Origin: Acanthornis magna
Taxonomy: Eukaryota > Chordata > Aves > Passeriformes > Acanthizidae
DNA length: 64,000 nt
Assembly: GCA_036785705.1 (NCBI GenBank)
Contig: JAWUZG010000032.1
Span: 16,673,501-16,737,500, forward strand
Direction: 5' to 3'
Shown here: one piece after another, positions 45,500-58,400 of the stretch
Layout of the letters: every line of letters starts with the position of its first letter
How positions within the stretch are numbered: the first letter of the stretch is position 1
Program-made: the position numbers and the translations under genes
Notes under the pieces: model-generated
The model's database searches: none
Told to the model about the DNA's origin: nothing
What the model saw: the letters and a program-made list of their open reading frames with translations, nothing else

Positions 45500-46190
45500 T
45501 CAGCAATACATTAAGGGCCTCTGCCTGTCAACCAAGAAATTGTTCAAAATGTTTTTCGAACAGCAGCAACAAAATGGAAGAATAAAAGAAGGTGATGAGT
45601 CTGAAATTCTTGTACACAAACACTGAGATTCCAGCAGGGCCATCTCAAGGCAAAAGCTGACACGAGTATGAGTAACATCTACAGAGCTGTCAATAGCAAT
45701 TCAGAGAAGGCAGTAGTGCTTAATAAGAGAGTTGTTCTGCCAATATTCAGAGGGGATTAAAGGAACAACTGGACTAATTACAGCCCTCAGCTTGACAAAA
45801 TATTGGAAAGGCTGATATGGCACTCAATAAATGAAGAGTTAGTGAGTAATTTGATTAATGTCAATTAGCATGGCTTTAAAGAAAAATAGATCTTTCCAAG
45901 TTAATCCTTTTTTGATTAATTTAAAATGTGTTTGCCAGAGGAAATGGAGCTATGTGATGTGCTTCTGTAAGACAGTTAATGTGGCAGCACATGGCATTTT
46001 TATTAAGGAATTGCTACTATACCACACCAAGATAAAATAAGGAAAATATTTTAAACCGGATAAATTCCCCCATACTGAATATGACTGTAAATGGCATATC
46101 TTCATCAGGTAATACAATCATCTCCCCAAAGAGACTGGTTCTTTATCCTATGCTGTTCGTGACAAGAAGCAGGAATAAAACACAGACTAC
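45500..46190 (+). mobile_element. Ancient CR1 LINE copy, reverse-transcriptase region
   Basis: Long collinear resemblance to CR1 RT DNA as known from turtles and other amniotes: ttacagccctcagcttgaca, aaatattggaaaggctgata, cactcaataaatgaagagtt, tttgattaatgtcaattagc, atggctttaaagaaaaatag, atctttccaagttaatcctt (H.F...RS.Q.N...F), ..gcttctgtaagacagttaat.. (decayed F.KAF), cacatggcatttttattaag, and gactgtaaatggcatatctt (VNG), ending around ggttctttatcctatgctgt (G..LGP.LF). Stops and indels are frequent. This is a dead copy of an old subfamily, better preserved than the one at 31850. Confidence 0.72.
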
Positions 46191-46429
46191 TTCTTGAATA
46201 AGCATGGAATGGCACAAAGTAGATCAGAAAAACTGAAGGATCACTGACAGGGAGTAAATGGAATATCATAGGGGAAGGCCCAGAAACTACTAGTGGCATT
46301 TGACTACAGCTTACTACAAAACTGTCCTCTTTATAGATAGTAGACTGTAAATTTTAGGATAAGGAGCAGAAATTCTGGGTACCTATGGAGAGTTCCCCTG
46401 GAAAACTAGCTGACCAGTACCTTACCATT

Positions 46430-46476
46430 AAAAAAAAAAAAAAAAAAAGAAGAAAAAGAAAAAAAGAAAGAAGATA
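46430..46476. repeat. Poly-A/AAG-rich tract
   Basis: A run of about 18 A at 46431-46448 followed by gaagaaaaagaaaaaaagaa. It lies ~240 nt after the recognisable end of the old CR1 copy. CR1 does not end in poly-A, so the two are probably unrelated; it is a simple repeat. Confidence 0.85.
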
Positions 46477-49129
46477 AGGTTATATTTCCTCTTTATGTGA
46501 AGATGCAAACTGGGTGAGTCTTGAAAGTGAAAGATCTCCTCTATCCATCAAGCTAAAGATTTATTAAAACAGCTTTATTAGTTTTATTACAAGATCCAGT
46601 GCCTGGAAGACCACAGAACAAAAATTTGAAATAGAAATTTATTTTTTTGTACAATTGCAATGAAGTTTGTTTCACTACACATGTATTTATTAACTGAAGA
46701 TTGTACCATTTTCTGGAGGATTTGGACTAGTTCTCAGACAGGGATGCATCTGGGCAAGTCCAATAACTAGGGCCATAACAGAGATGATTAGATTATTAAA
46801 TACTCAGCAAGCCAGGCTGAGAACCATCAACTATTGACACCAGATAAATGATAAATTTGAACAGTGCTTCTGAAAGACAGATTTGTTTGGATGTGATGAC
46901 CTTTGATGAATTTGGCAGTGAGGTAACTTCAGAGGGCAGGATGTTATAAAAGTGAAGTTGTACAAAATTATTGGCCAGAAAGAGTTTCCTAGACAAATAA
47001 TAGACTATAATTGTTTGTATTTTTTAAAATAAAGACGAAAATGTCACAGTATCCTCCCCTGATAGACATATTCTGAGGCACACAGTGATTGCCAGTTAGC
47101 TCCTTCTTGGAGTCACCTTCTTCATGGGTGTCGAACTGGTGGACCCACCTGCCACTCACAAACAGTGTCTGGCTGTGGCACATGGAACTCACACAGTTCA
47201 TCCACGGCTGCAGAGTCAGTGCTGTGATTAATGTCAGCAAGCCTCATCTTTCTAGTCTTGTTTCATTCTGATGGAATCTCATATGTAGAATGTCCATGGG
47301 CAACCTCTCCCAATGGCTTCCTACGTATTTCTCCTCACTGGAGTCACGGCAACCTTTTAGTTCTGGCACAAAGAAATTCAGTAGCCTTTGTTTTCCTCAT
47401 GAATATTCTGCAGCATCTCCAGCTCTGTCAATTCTGAGATATTTTAGTTTTGCACTAACATTGGATCATGGCTGCAGATTGGGGTAACTCTAGCAACAAT
47501 ATTACTTGAATTTCTGTGTAGAAACAATATTAGCTGGCATTTGGATACACGGAAGCCCTGTGAACTATACATGGTCATTTGGAAAATTAGGGGTTCTTTT
47601 CCTTCGCTATTCATCTTCATCACTGTAAAAAAGATGCCTCAAAGCAGCAGTAAAAACCAAACTGAACAGGTATTATGAGCTGCATTGAAACACACCAGGA
47701 AGAGAACAAACAGGAACAACAAAACTGTTACATGCGAGTCTGGTTTCAGCGGCAACTTCTAAAAGTTGCTAGGTGCTTATCACAAAAAACCTTGCCTGAC
47801 ACAGCTTCAGCAGCATGGCTGGTGCTGTTCACTGCCTCTGGATCTCAGACTCCTGCAGTCCTTCCAGGTCTTTGGATCTGTGATGAAACAGAAATGCCTC
47901 AGCAGACATTTCTCACTGTGTCTCCCTTTAGCCTGCTGCACAGGAGTGTAACCCTGCTGGTGCTCAGTTGCTCTGTCCTCCAGATTTACAGAGATGAACT
48001 GGAGTTATTTCAGACTATTTTCTCAGCAAATTAATTTCCTGTCAAAAATTCTTGTATAGGATACAGCTAGGGTTTGCACTTTTTTAAAATATCTTTTATT
48101 ATAACTGAAACAACTGGCATTTTTATTGTCTCCCAGGATCTCAGTTTAGCAAAATATTCATTTACTTAATTTTTCTTACTGCTGTTGTCAGTGTCTTTAT
48201 GGAAATAGTGGGCTGAATACACAGTGAAACGCTTTGTATTTCTCCACTAGATTAGCTTCTGCCTCTTGTCTGCAGATACCATATGGTGTAATACGGGAAG
48301 AGACAAGACTGTAATTAGTAGACCATTAGTCTGATTGCAATATTTAACTGAAATAAAATGCTAATAAGAGGTCTTGTTCTGCAGCACATGACTGCAAGTG
48401 TACAGGAATCAACAGATGATTGTGTAGCATAGAAATTGCTGCCACTGGCGAATGACCAAGCTTAGTATGTAAATATTCTAGAGTATCAAAGCATCCTGCT
48501 TGTCCCTCTGCAGAATAAGGGAGTTCATGACTTTAATCCTGTCAATTTCCAGACTGCATGGTCAGAAACAACTATTAATTGTCAAGTCTAGTTGCATTAT
48601 AGATTTGTGTTTGGAACAGAGCTTTTATTCATTTTGGCCTACATATAATTTACAATATTTTATTAGCATCATTTTGATGATCCTTTTGCAGCACAAATTA
48701 TCATTGATCTCTTGAGATATAATTGAAGAATTTGATAGGCTCTTTTCACATCAGTCATAAAGAAATACAACTTGGATATGAGACCATCAGCCTTGTTAGC
48801 TGGTTTCTTGCTGTACCAAGAAATTTTTTGGGACCCAGAATTACTATTAACACAACGACTGTCTGCATCTGATGCATTTATCCCATGCCATGGGTTTTAT
48901 TTTTCCTTTTGCTTTGCAAGAATATTTGAATTCAGTATTTAGTTCAGTATGAACAAGTCCTGATGTTAGCATGTCTTTTCTGATAACCATACACTGGTGA
49001 ACAGGCCTATTTTCTTGCACAATCTACTAATATGTTTTGATGGTACTTTCTGGTCTTCAGCCTGAGAGATCCAGGTAGACCAGGCTTCCCAGGGCCCTGT
49101 ACAGTTGAATTTTTTATGCTTCCAAGGGT

Positions 49130-49500
49130 GAAATTTCCACAGCCTCTCTAAATAGTCTTCTTCTTGCACCTTGTTGCAACTTGTGACTGTTGCCACTTGC
49201 CTTCTGCTGAGCATTGCTGAGAACAAGTCTGCCCCTCACAGAAAGCAGATCAGCTAGGTCAGCCCCCTGCCTCTACTGGTGCTCACGGTTATTCTTCCTC
49301 AAGTGTAGGACCCTGCATTTGCGTTTGATGAATTTCAGATCGTTCCTCTCTGCTCATCCCTCCAACCTGTCAAGGTCCTTCTAAAGGACAGGGTATAGGC
49401 CACTCCTCCCAGCTTTGTGTCATCAGTGAACTTGTTGAGGAGACATCTGCCCCTCCATCCAAGTCACTGATGAACAAGTTAACTCAGCAGGGTCAGAGAT
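49130..49500 (-). mobile_element. CR1 LINE fragment (3' UTR through late ORF2 region)
   Basis: On + it reads aaatttccacagcctctcta, ttgcaacttgtgactgttgc, ctgagcattgctgagaacaa, then taggaccctgcatttgcgtt, tgatgaatttcagatcgttc, ccaacctgtcaaggtccttc, cactcctcccagctttgtgt, catcagtgaacttgttgagg and ccaagtcactgatgaacaag. These are reverse-strand CR1 blocks in the right order, with the tail side on the left. It is decayed but unambiguous. Confidence 0.8.
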
Positions 49501-50149
49501 GCCTGGACCTGCTGTGAAGCAGAAGTTGCATAGGAAAAACAGAGTGTCAGATGTTGAAAATGAAGGTGTACAGTGTTGCGGTTGTAATGTGTTAGGTGAG
49601 CTGTCTTACAGAAAAAGCCAGCCCTTTTATTTTTTAACCTTTTCCATGTCATTTCACCATTGTTTCTTCTTTCCTGCTTCCAAATCAGGTCAATGCCAAT
49701 TATATGAATCCATGCATGTACCACTAAAGCCATCATGTGTGGAGGCCATTGAAAAGAGTCACTGAAGTATATGAGCAAGCATAAGGCACATCACCAGGGG
49801 GACCAGGGCACAAAAGATCTATCAGAAAGGTCTCAGCAGCTCACTGAGGTGGAATAGATAGAAGAGGCAGTCTTTATCTTACATGGTTTTATTTCCAAAT
49901 AAAATAGAGAAAACTGGGTATACACTTCCTTGCAAGCCAGATGGCAGAATTTAAAAAGTATTAGCTAGACCACAGAAGAGAAAATCCTTGACAAAAACAC
50001 AAACATAATTAACACAGTTTTTGCTATGACCATTTTGGTTTCTCACATCGTTGATTTCTGCACATATTTCTTCTTCCACGCATTTATCCTCTTTGGCTTC
50101 TCAGAGCCAGCACATTCCCTTTCTAGTTCAACCTCTTGCTCCCGTTCCA

Positions 50150-50860
50150 TTGCACATCCAAGCCAAGGTAAGCAGAAGTGAACCAGCCACAGCAGCGGCA
50201 GGACAGCACAGCCCTGAGCAGCTGCCTCTCCGCAGGACATGTCCACATCGGGGCTGCCCTACTTCTGCCACCGGTGCCACTTGCTTGTGTCCCACCCGGG
50301 GACTGATCTCGGGGATGAGACAGGATGGGGGTGGGCCTTACACCCAGCACTGCAGTCTGTGTCTGGGCCCCCTGTAATTGCAGTCAGGGGAACAGAATCA
50401 TCTGCTTTTTTTTTTTCCCATTGGAGTACAGAGACATGGAGGTTAAGGAAAACACAGGGGGGGAAATTTACTGTCATTTGCTCTATTTTTTCGTGTGCTT
50501 TTCGATCTGGATTACCAACTTGGTATTTTTCCTTTGCCAGAGACTCAAACACTGCAATAGACAGCTGCCCTGGGAAGCGACACCGACCAAGGCTGGAGGG
50601 TGGTGGGGACAGGGCGACAGCCAGGCTGCAGTGGCTGAGGCTGTGGCGCTGAGTGGCAGAGGCAGGACAGACAGGCAGCATCGGTGCAGGCAGGCTTCCA
50701 TCTGCTGGAGACAAGCAGTTCCACAGCCACTTTTCCAGGCTGGCTGACACGGCTCCCAGCAGATGGGGGCCCCGCAGGAATGACCACACTGGGAAGCCCC
50801 AGCATCACGGCCCAGGGGCCAGGGTGGGGCAGCGAGGAAATCTTTGTCATTCAGTTTGGT
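50150..50860. other. GC-rich block in the spacer
   Basis: A ~700-nt stretch clearly richer in G+C than its surroundings, with scattered CpGs (around 50240-50320 and 50575-50690). Several overlapping open frames of 60-176 codons arise on both strands because GC-rich DNA has few stops. None shows a domain. It could be a distal CpG-type regulatory element or an unassigned repeat. Confidence 0.4.
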
Positions 50861-53800
50861 GTATGAGGGGAGTTTACCCCCACATGGAAGAGACTATGAA
50901 CAGATGTGTATTCGTATCTGGAAGAAAATGACACCTTCCTGATAGCCTCTGGGGCAGGCAGAGGATTGGAGAGGATGCTCACCGCCTGGGGTGGGGGAAG
51001 TGTGAAAAAAATCCAGATTGCCATAGTCCACACTCACTCCAATGTGTGGTAACTGGAGGCTTCAGGGGAACCGGCTGAGCAGTTCCCATGGGTGGTAAAA
51101 CTCACCTAAAGATGCAAAAAATCCAAAATAAAGTATATCTATCCCTCCTTCCCCACTCCCTCTTCAAAAGGCATCACTCTGTAGACATGGAAAGCTGCTT
51201 AGCGTTAGTAGGTTTGTTTATGGCTTTGGTTTTAATAACAGTTTTTCCTTCATTGAACTCTCAAGCACCTGAAAACGGGCTCTGATTTCTTAGGCTAAAT
51301 CCTTCCCACTCTCTCTCTGGCAACAGTGAATTTGTTATCAGAGGTTTGATACTAATAGCATTTGAATGGTTTACGTTTAAAGGAAAATAATGTCATTATT
51401 TCAGAGAGAAATCCAGAGCTAATAGAAGGGGAGATAGTGGTTAGAGATGCTCTGGGCAAGGACCCAAAAAGCAGACTATTAGCATGTGTAGTAGCAAGTT
51501 TATGGCTTTGCAGCACAGAATGCTGATGTCAGCCCAGAAACAGTCCAGGAAAATCAGAAGTCTTCTCCAGAAATTCAGTCTGTGATATGTAGGAACACAA
51601 TAGATGAGTTTTGTGCTGAATATATAAAGCATAACATATCTGGGAATACATCATGCCCTTTCCTTGATTGTCATCAGTGGTCAGTGCAGGGTGTCCTATG
51701 CTACCACCCGGAGTTGAGCTCTGAGAATGCTGCTTCTCCAAAGTTAAAAGAACAAAGAGAGAGAGAGAAACCATCTTCCCTCTACAATAAAATATTTATT
51801 TTCAAGCTTTTTCCTTGAAAGCTTTTCAAACTTTTTGCGTCTGTTGGTTTCCTTAATTTCCCTAGCTTCTGAGCAAAGAAACTAAATAAACCCAGAAAAA
51901 TACAGAGCAGACATATCTAAAGCAGCATGTTTTGAGACGGAAAATGTTGGTGAACTTTTCTTTAAGACTTTTTTCTTTTAAAACTGCAAACCCCAAGATT
52001 ATATTGGGATTTCATAAAAAGGTTATCTCGGTTTTTTTCTGTTTCTAGTCCTGGAGGTTGTTACTAATCTGTACATGCTTTTTGCTCATGGTTTCTGTAG
52101 CTCCTTATAAGAGCTTATCTATCCATTTGACATTAAAGACATTGCCCACTATGCCAGAGCCAAAAAAGCCATTAACAGTCTTCAGACTGGCACCCCTTTA
52201 ACAGTAACTTCTTTCATAGCCCAGACAAAGTACTAGGAAACAATCAGCATTTTTGAGAGATGATTAAGATGATCTAATGGGACTGTTTCATCTCTGGTGT
52301 CAATAATTGGATGTTTTCATCTTCTTGCTCACTTTGTATTGGTGTCCCAAATTTTCTCTTGGCTATAAATGTGACCTATAATTTCCATTACAGTACATGC
52401 AGAGTCGTCCATGAGTAAAAAGTAGTTGGATTTTGCTTTGTGCTGAGAAGCATAGATCTGCTCAGGGACTTTACTGCTAAAAAACAGTGTGAAAATGGCT
52501 CAGAGAGGGGGTGTTGACCATTTTCTCTGCTCACATTAGTACCCAACCCACATTGCTTGCATGGCAGCCTGCTGGGAAGCCTCCTTTGCACACCTGGGCA
52601 CTATCAACTGACAGACCTTTGGTCGTCAGGGACTTCTGGGCATGGATTCTCCAGGCAGCAGCCCCATGGTGTTTCTTTCCACCCCTGCCACCTGCCACAG
52701 TGTGTAGTTTAGACTGCAGAGCAGTTTGGGGGTGCTGCTGGCCAGGCTGTTGTGTTGGAAGCACAATCCTCCGGTGGTGCTGCTCTGTCCTGCCATCCCC
52801 AGGAGCTGGGGAGATGGGGAACCTTAGAGGCAACATCATACTCCCAGACACGAGAACAGGGCTCTTCCAGGTCCCCTTAACGTGAGTGTAGATAAATGGC
52901 AAAAACTCTAAGGAGCCATTTAAATAAAAATCTGCAGAGTTCAGCCTCACTCATGCGTACCTCGCTCTGGCTGCACTGATCAGCTGCAAATTCAATCACC
53001 TGCTGCACCTCTTTTGAAGTCCCTTCCTGTGACAGTATCTCTGCCACCAGCCTTTCTCCTTGTTTGAAGTCCTTTGCCTGCACAGAACTTACTTTGTTCT
53101 CACACTTCTTACAGATTTAATCTGCTTTCCACAGCTTGGCATCGCTGCAGAAATGCAAGGTGAAATGGAAAAGAGATGAAAGAAAACCCCAGGATGTGAG
53201 AGATCCCATTTTACCTGCTGAGCATCCATGCTGCTTGGGAGATACGAGTCTCCTTTGCCTTCTCCTACTCATGTGTCACAAGCTGTGGAGCATCTCCTGC
53301 TTTATGGACATTTATTTTGTGTAAGTCAGTACACCGCAAAAGATAAAATGCTCAAGTAAAATGGAATAATTATTTTTTAAAGACATTATTGTAAAATTTC
53401 TCAGATCATCAGTAAATTACTAGGAAGATTCTTATCAGATAATGAATAAAACAAGATGTAGTAAAAAAACAGTCCTTACAAGTACAAATCACCTTCCTGC
53501 ATGTGAAAAAGATTTACTGTATCCATATCCTTAGATCACAGGGTAACTATAGTGATTTATCTTTTTAACTGATGATTATAGACACCATTTATTGATATGC
53601 CAGGGGATTTAGCTTTTCAGTGAGTTTAACTTTTGGTCCCATGACTTTGGAGGAATACCTCAGACCTTCTGCTGAGGTGAGTGCAAGTGCCTCTGCAAGA
53701 TCTCCCTGCAAGGGTAACACTGGCACAGCCTGAAGAGAAGGTGACACCTGCAGAGTAGCCCAGGAACCAGCACCTAAGGCCTCATCTCGGAATGTCTTGA

Positions 53801-55172
53801 GGGAGAGGGAGCAAAATCAGTCAGTAGAATGCCTTGCTTTCTTGCAAGTGGAAATAAAGGTCCCGGAAGCCTCCTGATGGCTACGAGGGTGAAAAGTCCC
53901 TGCGAGTGCATCCACCACAACATCAGCTCCCTGGATCTGGGCAGTTGCACTCTCCTCTGCCAAAAGCCCTGCTGAAGCTGCCTTTGGCCTCTTGTTTTTC
54001 ACAGCCCATCTCACAGCCTGGTTCAGCTGCACCCCTGCTCTTTGAACCTTCCCAGGGTGACTCCTTTAATACAAACACCCGTGGCTGAGCTCAGGGAGTC
54101 AGCATCATCCCTCCAGCTGTGAGAACCCTGGTGTGCCCCCACAGGGCCATCTTCTGCATCCCTGGGGCGCAGAGTCCACACAGTGCCCTTCTCCCGGCTC
54201 ACACCACCTCCTCTGCCACATCTGCATCACCAGGCCATGGTGTAACATATTGTACTCTTTAGAAAACAAGCTCAGCGCTCCTGGAATTAGAATCTGAGTG
54301 ACGCTGGCTGAATCATAACCTTTAAAAAATAGCAGGGTTTTTGGGTTTTTTTTGTCTGTTTTCCCGCAGTGGAACAAAGCCGGATTTAAAGGTCTGCTGT
54401 GGGTGGATGATTGCAACCCTTGATCCCCAGCCAGAAGCATTACATTACATAAAGAGTTTTTTTCTTCATTAGGAATTAATCTGTGCTAACCAACTGTCAG
54501 CTGCTGGTAACGACCATTTATTAACATGCTGCCCTCCCCGGACTAGGGGCATTTAACTGACTTATTACATTAGATGTAATATGAAAATGCACTTATCCAT
54601 ATCCCAGGCATTCACGTGGCCCAGCTTTCCGCCTGTCTGACCACGCGTGTGCTGGCGCAGGGGAGCGAGGGCAGCCGGGCAGGGCAGGGCAGGGCCTCAG
54701 CTGTCCTGCCTGGCTGCAGGGTGTAACCTCAGCTCATCAGAGCCCAGCTGATAAAAGAGACCTGTCTGTGAAAGTCCTGCTTTGGATTATGCTGGAGACG
54801 TGATTTGCCTCCATGGCAGCAACCAAAGTTTGCGGCAATGCTGTAGGCGTGTTATAGCCCCTCTATGCATTTATGGAATGCATGAGTTCATTGATGGTTA
54901 AGTCCTTGGTTTATTCTGCCTGGTGGAAATTTTTTAAATGTTCAAAACTAGTTACTTCTGGGCTACCAGGCAATCTTAACAGGTGTCCTGGAAAGATCAG
55001 GGCTGTTGTTCATGAAAGAGTTACCACCTCTCTGCAGTATAATGAAATATTTCATGAAATGGCTGAAAAACAGATACATGGGGAAAAAACCTAGAAAAAT
55101 TCAAATTCCGACCTCAGATCATGCCACTTCTTCTGCAGAAGGAAATGGTGGATGCAAACAGGGCTTGTATGG

Positions 55173-55445
55173 CTTGATAGCAATAGGACAAGGGGAAACA
55201 GTTTTAAACTAAGAGACAATAGGTTTACATTAAACATTAGGAAGTAATCCTTTACTGTGAGAGTGGTGAGACACTGGCACAGGCTGCCCAGAGAAGCTGT
55301 GAATGCCCCAACCCTGGAGATGTTCAAGGCCAGGCTGGATGGGGCTTTGAGTGACCTGGTCTAGTGGAAGTTATTCCTTCTGACAGCAGGGGAGCTGGAA
55401 CTAGATATCTTTAAGGTCCCTTCCAAAGCAAACCATTCTGTGATT
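55173..55445 (+). mobile_element. CR1 LINE 3' end
   Basis: Reads aataggacaaggggaaacag, ttttaaactaagagacaata, ttagg..gtaatcctttactgtgagag, tggtgagacactggcacagg, ctgcccagagaagctgtgaa, accctggagatgttcaaggc, caggctggatggggctttga, gtgacctggtctagtggaag, and ends aaggtcccttccaaagcaaa then ccattctgtgatt. This is a typical 5'-truncated avian CR1 with a complete 3' terminus, on the + strand. It is the best-preserved CR1 in the window together with the one at 21965. Confidence 0.9.
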
Positions 55446-58400
55446 AAAGTAAGGCTGTTGTGAGATTTTTCTGTAAACAGACTGGGAGCCCTGAGGAGGG
55501 TCTCAGACAAAGGGGAGGTCCCTTTGTCCAGGGAAGTGAAGAGCAGAGAAACCCAAGACATATATTTAGGTGCATAAACTTTCCTTCATATCCACAGGAT
55601 ACAGCAGACCCAGCAAGGGAGATTCAGCCAGGCTGCTGGTGAATACTTCCTAATTTCAAGGCTGGTCAATCACTGGTAGAAGGTCCATGGGGAACCCTGG
55701 CACACACTGAGCCCTGGTGCCATGTGTGTGTGCTCTGCCCAGCAGCTCAGCAGCTTCACCCTCCTTATTCTTCCTGACCCTTGAAAAATATTTTTCAGCC
55801 TGTTTCTCTCATCTGCAGCTGCCATCAGCCTGTTTCTGGGTGCTTCCTGACCTCCTCTCACAGCATTATGGAGAGCAGAAACATGGATCAGGGTAGACCC
55901 CAGGAGACAGCTGGAGGGGTGTCAGCTTGGCAGCAAGTGCATGTGAAGCCTTTGGCTCCCTTACCTGCTTACTGACAGCGGAAGCTGGGGAGGCTGGGGT
56001 GGGAGATGGGTGAGGTTCTTGAGGTGTTGAGGGACCTCCATGATGAGGGAGGCAACTGGGAAATGGCACCAGGGGCAGTTTAACAGCACAGTGCTGAGCC
56101 TGGACAGGCAGCTGGGCCTGGAGGCTCATGAGAAATGAACATCAAGGCATTCTGCTCCATACAGGCTGAGCCAGGGCCCAGAGACATGCCTTGGAGTGGC
56201 CATGAAGCTTTGGGGCAGCCTCTGTGCTGGAAATGGGTGTGCCTGGAAGCAACCAGGACCATTTTAGAGCTTAGGTGGCAGCTTAGCAGCATGGGATGGA
56301 GAGACTGAGAAATGAAACTCTGGGCCTAAGGTTTGTCCTGGGTGGCTGCTCCAGTCCTGGGTGCACTGGTGGTCATCCTGAGAGCTGCCTGCTGGATCTG
56401 CACCCACCAGTGGCCAGGCCATGATGCCTCTCCTGGCCTTCATTGAGACCTGAAGTGAGGGTAAGCCTCGGACTTCTCTTTGAACAAGAGAAACTGCTTC
56501 CTCCTCTGTGAAATCAAACAGATTTTTATTTTTATTATTTTTACCAGGCTGTTTACCTCTTCCCAAGTAAACTGCTTCTAATTGTTTAAAACTACTTGTT
56601 TTATTGGATTCACAGGATAAAGGAACATTACAGAGTTTTTAATTGTGAGGCAGCCTTGATGGTCCCTTCCCTTGGCAGAGCACCAGCACAAAGGTGTTTT
56701 GCACTGGAGCTGTTAGTCACTTATTTTCATGCCTTTTGTCACCATCTGAGACGTGGGAAGAATACTGACATTCTGTAATATTTACGTCAGCTGCCAGAGA
56801 ACTGAGGAGGAGAAAGCATAAACATTACAGCTGTGATTAAAGGAAAGCTGGAGAACCAAGGAGCAGCTAATGGCTTGGCAAAATACTGCCTTTGGCACAG
56901 TCACGGAAATACTTTCATGAAGGGGGGAGGGCTTTTTTCTTTTCTTGCCTCTCCCTACTTTTTCCTCTTTTTTAAGGAAGCCGTGTCCTGCTAAGCACCA
57001 CATAGCTGCGCCTGCAGGAGGGTGGGTAAGACATGGGAGAACCCTTCAGTGGGAGGCTGAGCATGGGGAAGGGAAAGCTGATGGGCAGCATTGTTCCTGG
57101 GCAGCGTCACTGCTGGGTACTACCAGCACCAGACAGCTCCAGACGTTCCTGTGCAGGTTAATGAGGTACAGAATCACACAGATCTCCTGCCCCAGCCTTA
57201 CTCTGTGTGAGTGGCAGGGAAGGCTCTTGGCAGGTCAGCAAGTGCCTTTTCCATTTAGTTCAAAATTGAGTTGCATCTCCTCCGTCATTTAGGGCACAGA
57301 GTGCCCAAGAGCCTGGGACAGACAATTTGACCCCAAGTAATCAGCAGGGCCTCCCATTTCAATCCTTTAATTGGCTTTCTGTGTCATACACCAGCCCTTC
57401 TCCAAACAAAGGAGCCCTTCAAAGCAAGAGCTCCTCCTCCTCTTCCTCTCCTAGGTCACCACTGGGATGAAAGGAAGGTCTGATGCAGGAGGAATCTGAC
57501 AGGAAAATCCTGCAAACAGACACCACATTTTCAGACTGAGCACCGACCTCCCTCTTGGATGAAACACACACAGAGAGCCCTCAGCTCAGCCCCAGAACAA
57601 GAGAAACACTTCTTTCAGTGTGCCACCCTGTGAGCATCTCAGAGCCCTTTGGGGCAGGGGGACACTGACCCCATAAAGACAGTATCTTACAGAGGCACAG
57701 AATATGGACCAAGCCCTGAGGAAACATCCTTTGTCACCTTGCCCAGGGTGGTAGTTTGCATCCATGGCATTATTGTGGATGGGAGCTGTGGTCAGGGTGA
57801 TGACCAATTGGTGGTTAGCGTCTCCAGGTCTGGCCAAGCAGGAGTTTCCTCCTCCTCAGAGAGTCTTACAAAGTCCCCCCCAGCACCACACCTGAGCACC
57901 CAACAATATGTGTTAGATGTCAAAGCCTCTATCTGGTGCAAATGATAGGATCTTTCTCCTCTGAAGCTCCTTGGAGAGCTCCTTGTCTCCCTGCCCAACA
58001 GGTGAATAACTCTGCCTTTCCTGTTCCATGGAATGGCAGCGCTCCTGAAACTCTAGATGCAAAATGAGCAGTGTTTTTACTTGGAGGCTGATGCAATTTC
58101 AATCTGTGCAGAGCACTGAAGGTCTCCTCCTGTCTGTACCTATAAATATGTGGTCATTATGCACCTTAATAAGAAAGGTTTAAAATTTCATGGTTGAAAT
58201 GAATTTTGACCCTAATAAAAATCCAGATAAAACAGAAAGAGCCAGGAGGCTAGAGAGTTTTACAGCTCTAATGTTCTGTCCCGCTTCCCAAAATATATTT
58301 GTTCAAGTAATTCAAACTGTCGTTACAATTAACTTGTTCTTTCATTTCCCTCTCTGAATTCCCTCTAAGCTAAACACACAATTTTCTTCTATAAATCTGC

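Noticed and set aside
46989..47365. A minus-strand frame open for over 120 codons apart from one stop (FFVPELKGCRDSSEEKYVGS ... ending FVFILKNTNNYSLLFV), considered as a processed pseudogene.
   Set aside because: No family recognised, no poly-A tail or target duplication, and such a run is expected by chance somewhere in 64 kb. A tblastn search would decide.
56264..56566. A 100-codon minus-strand frame starting MGRGKQPGKNNKNKNLFDFT.
   Set aside because: Basic/Asn-rich start comes from an AT-rich tract; no domain and no flanking gene evidence.
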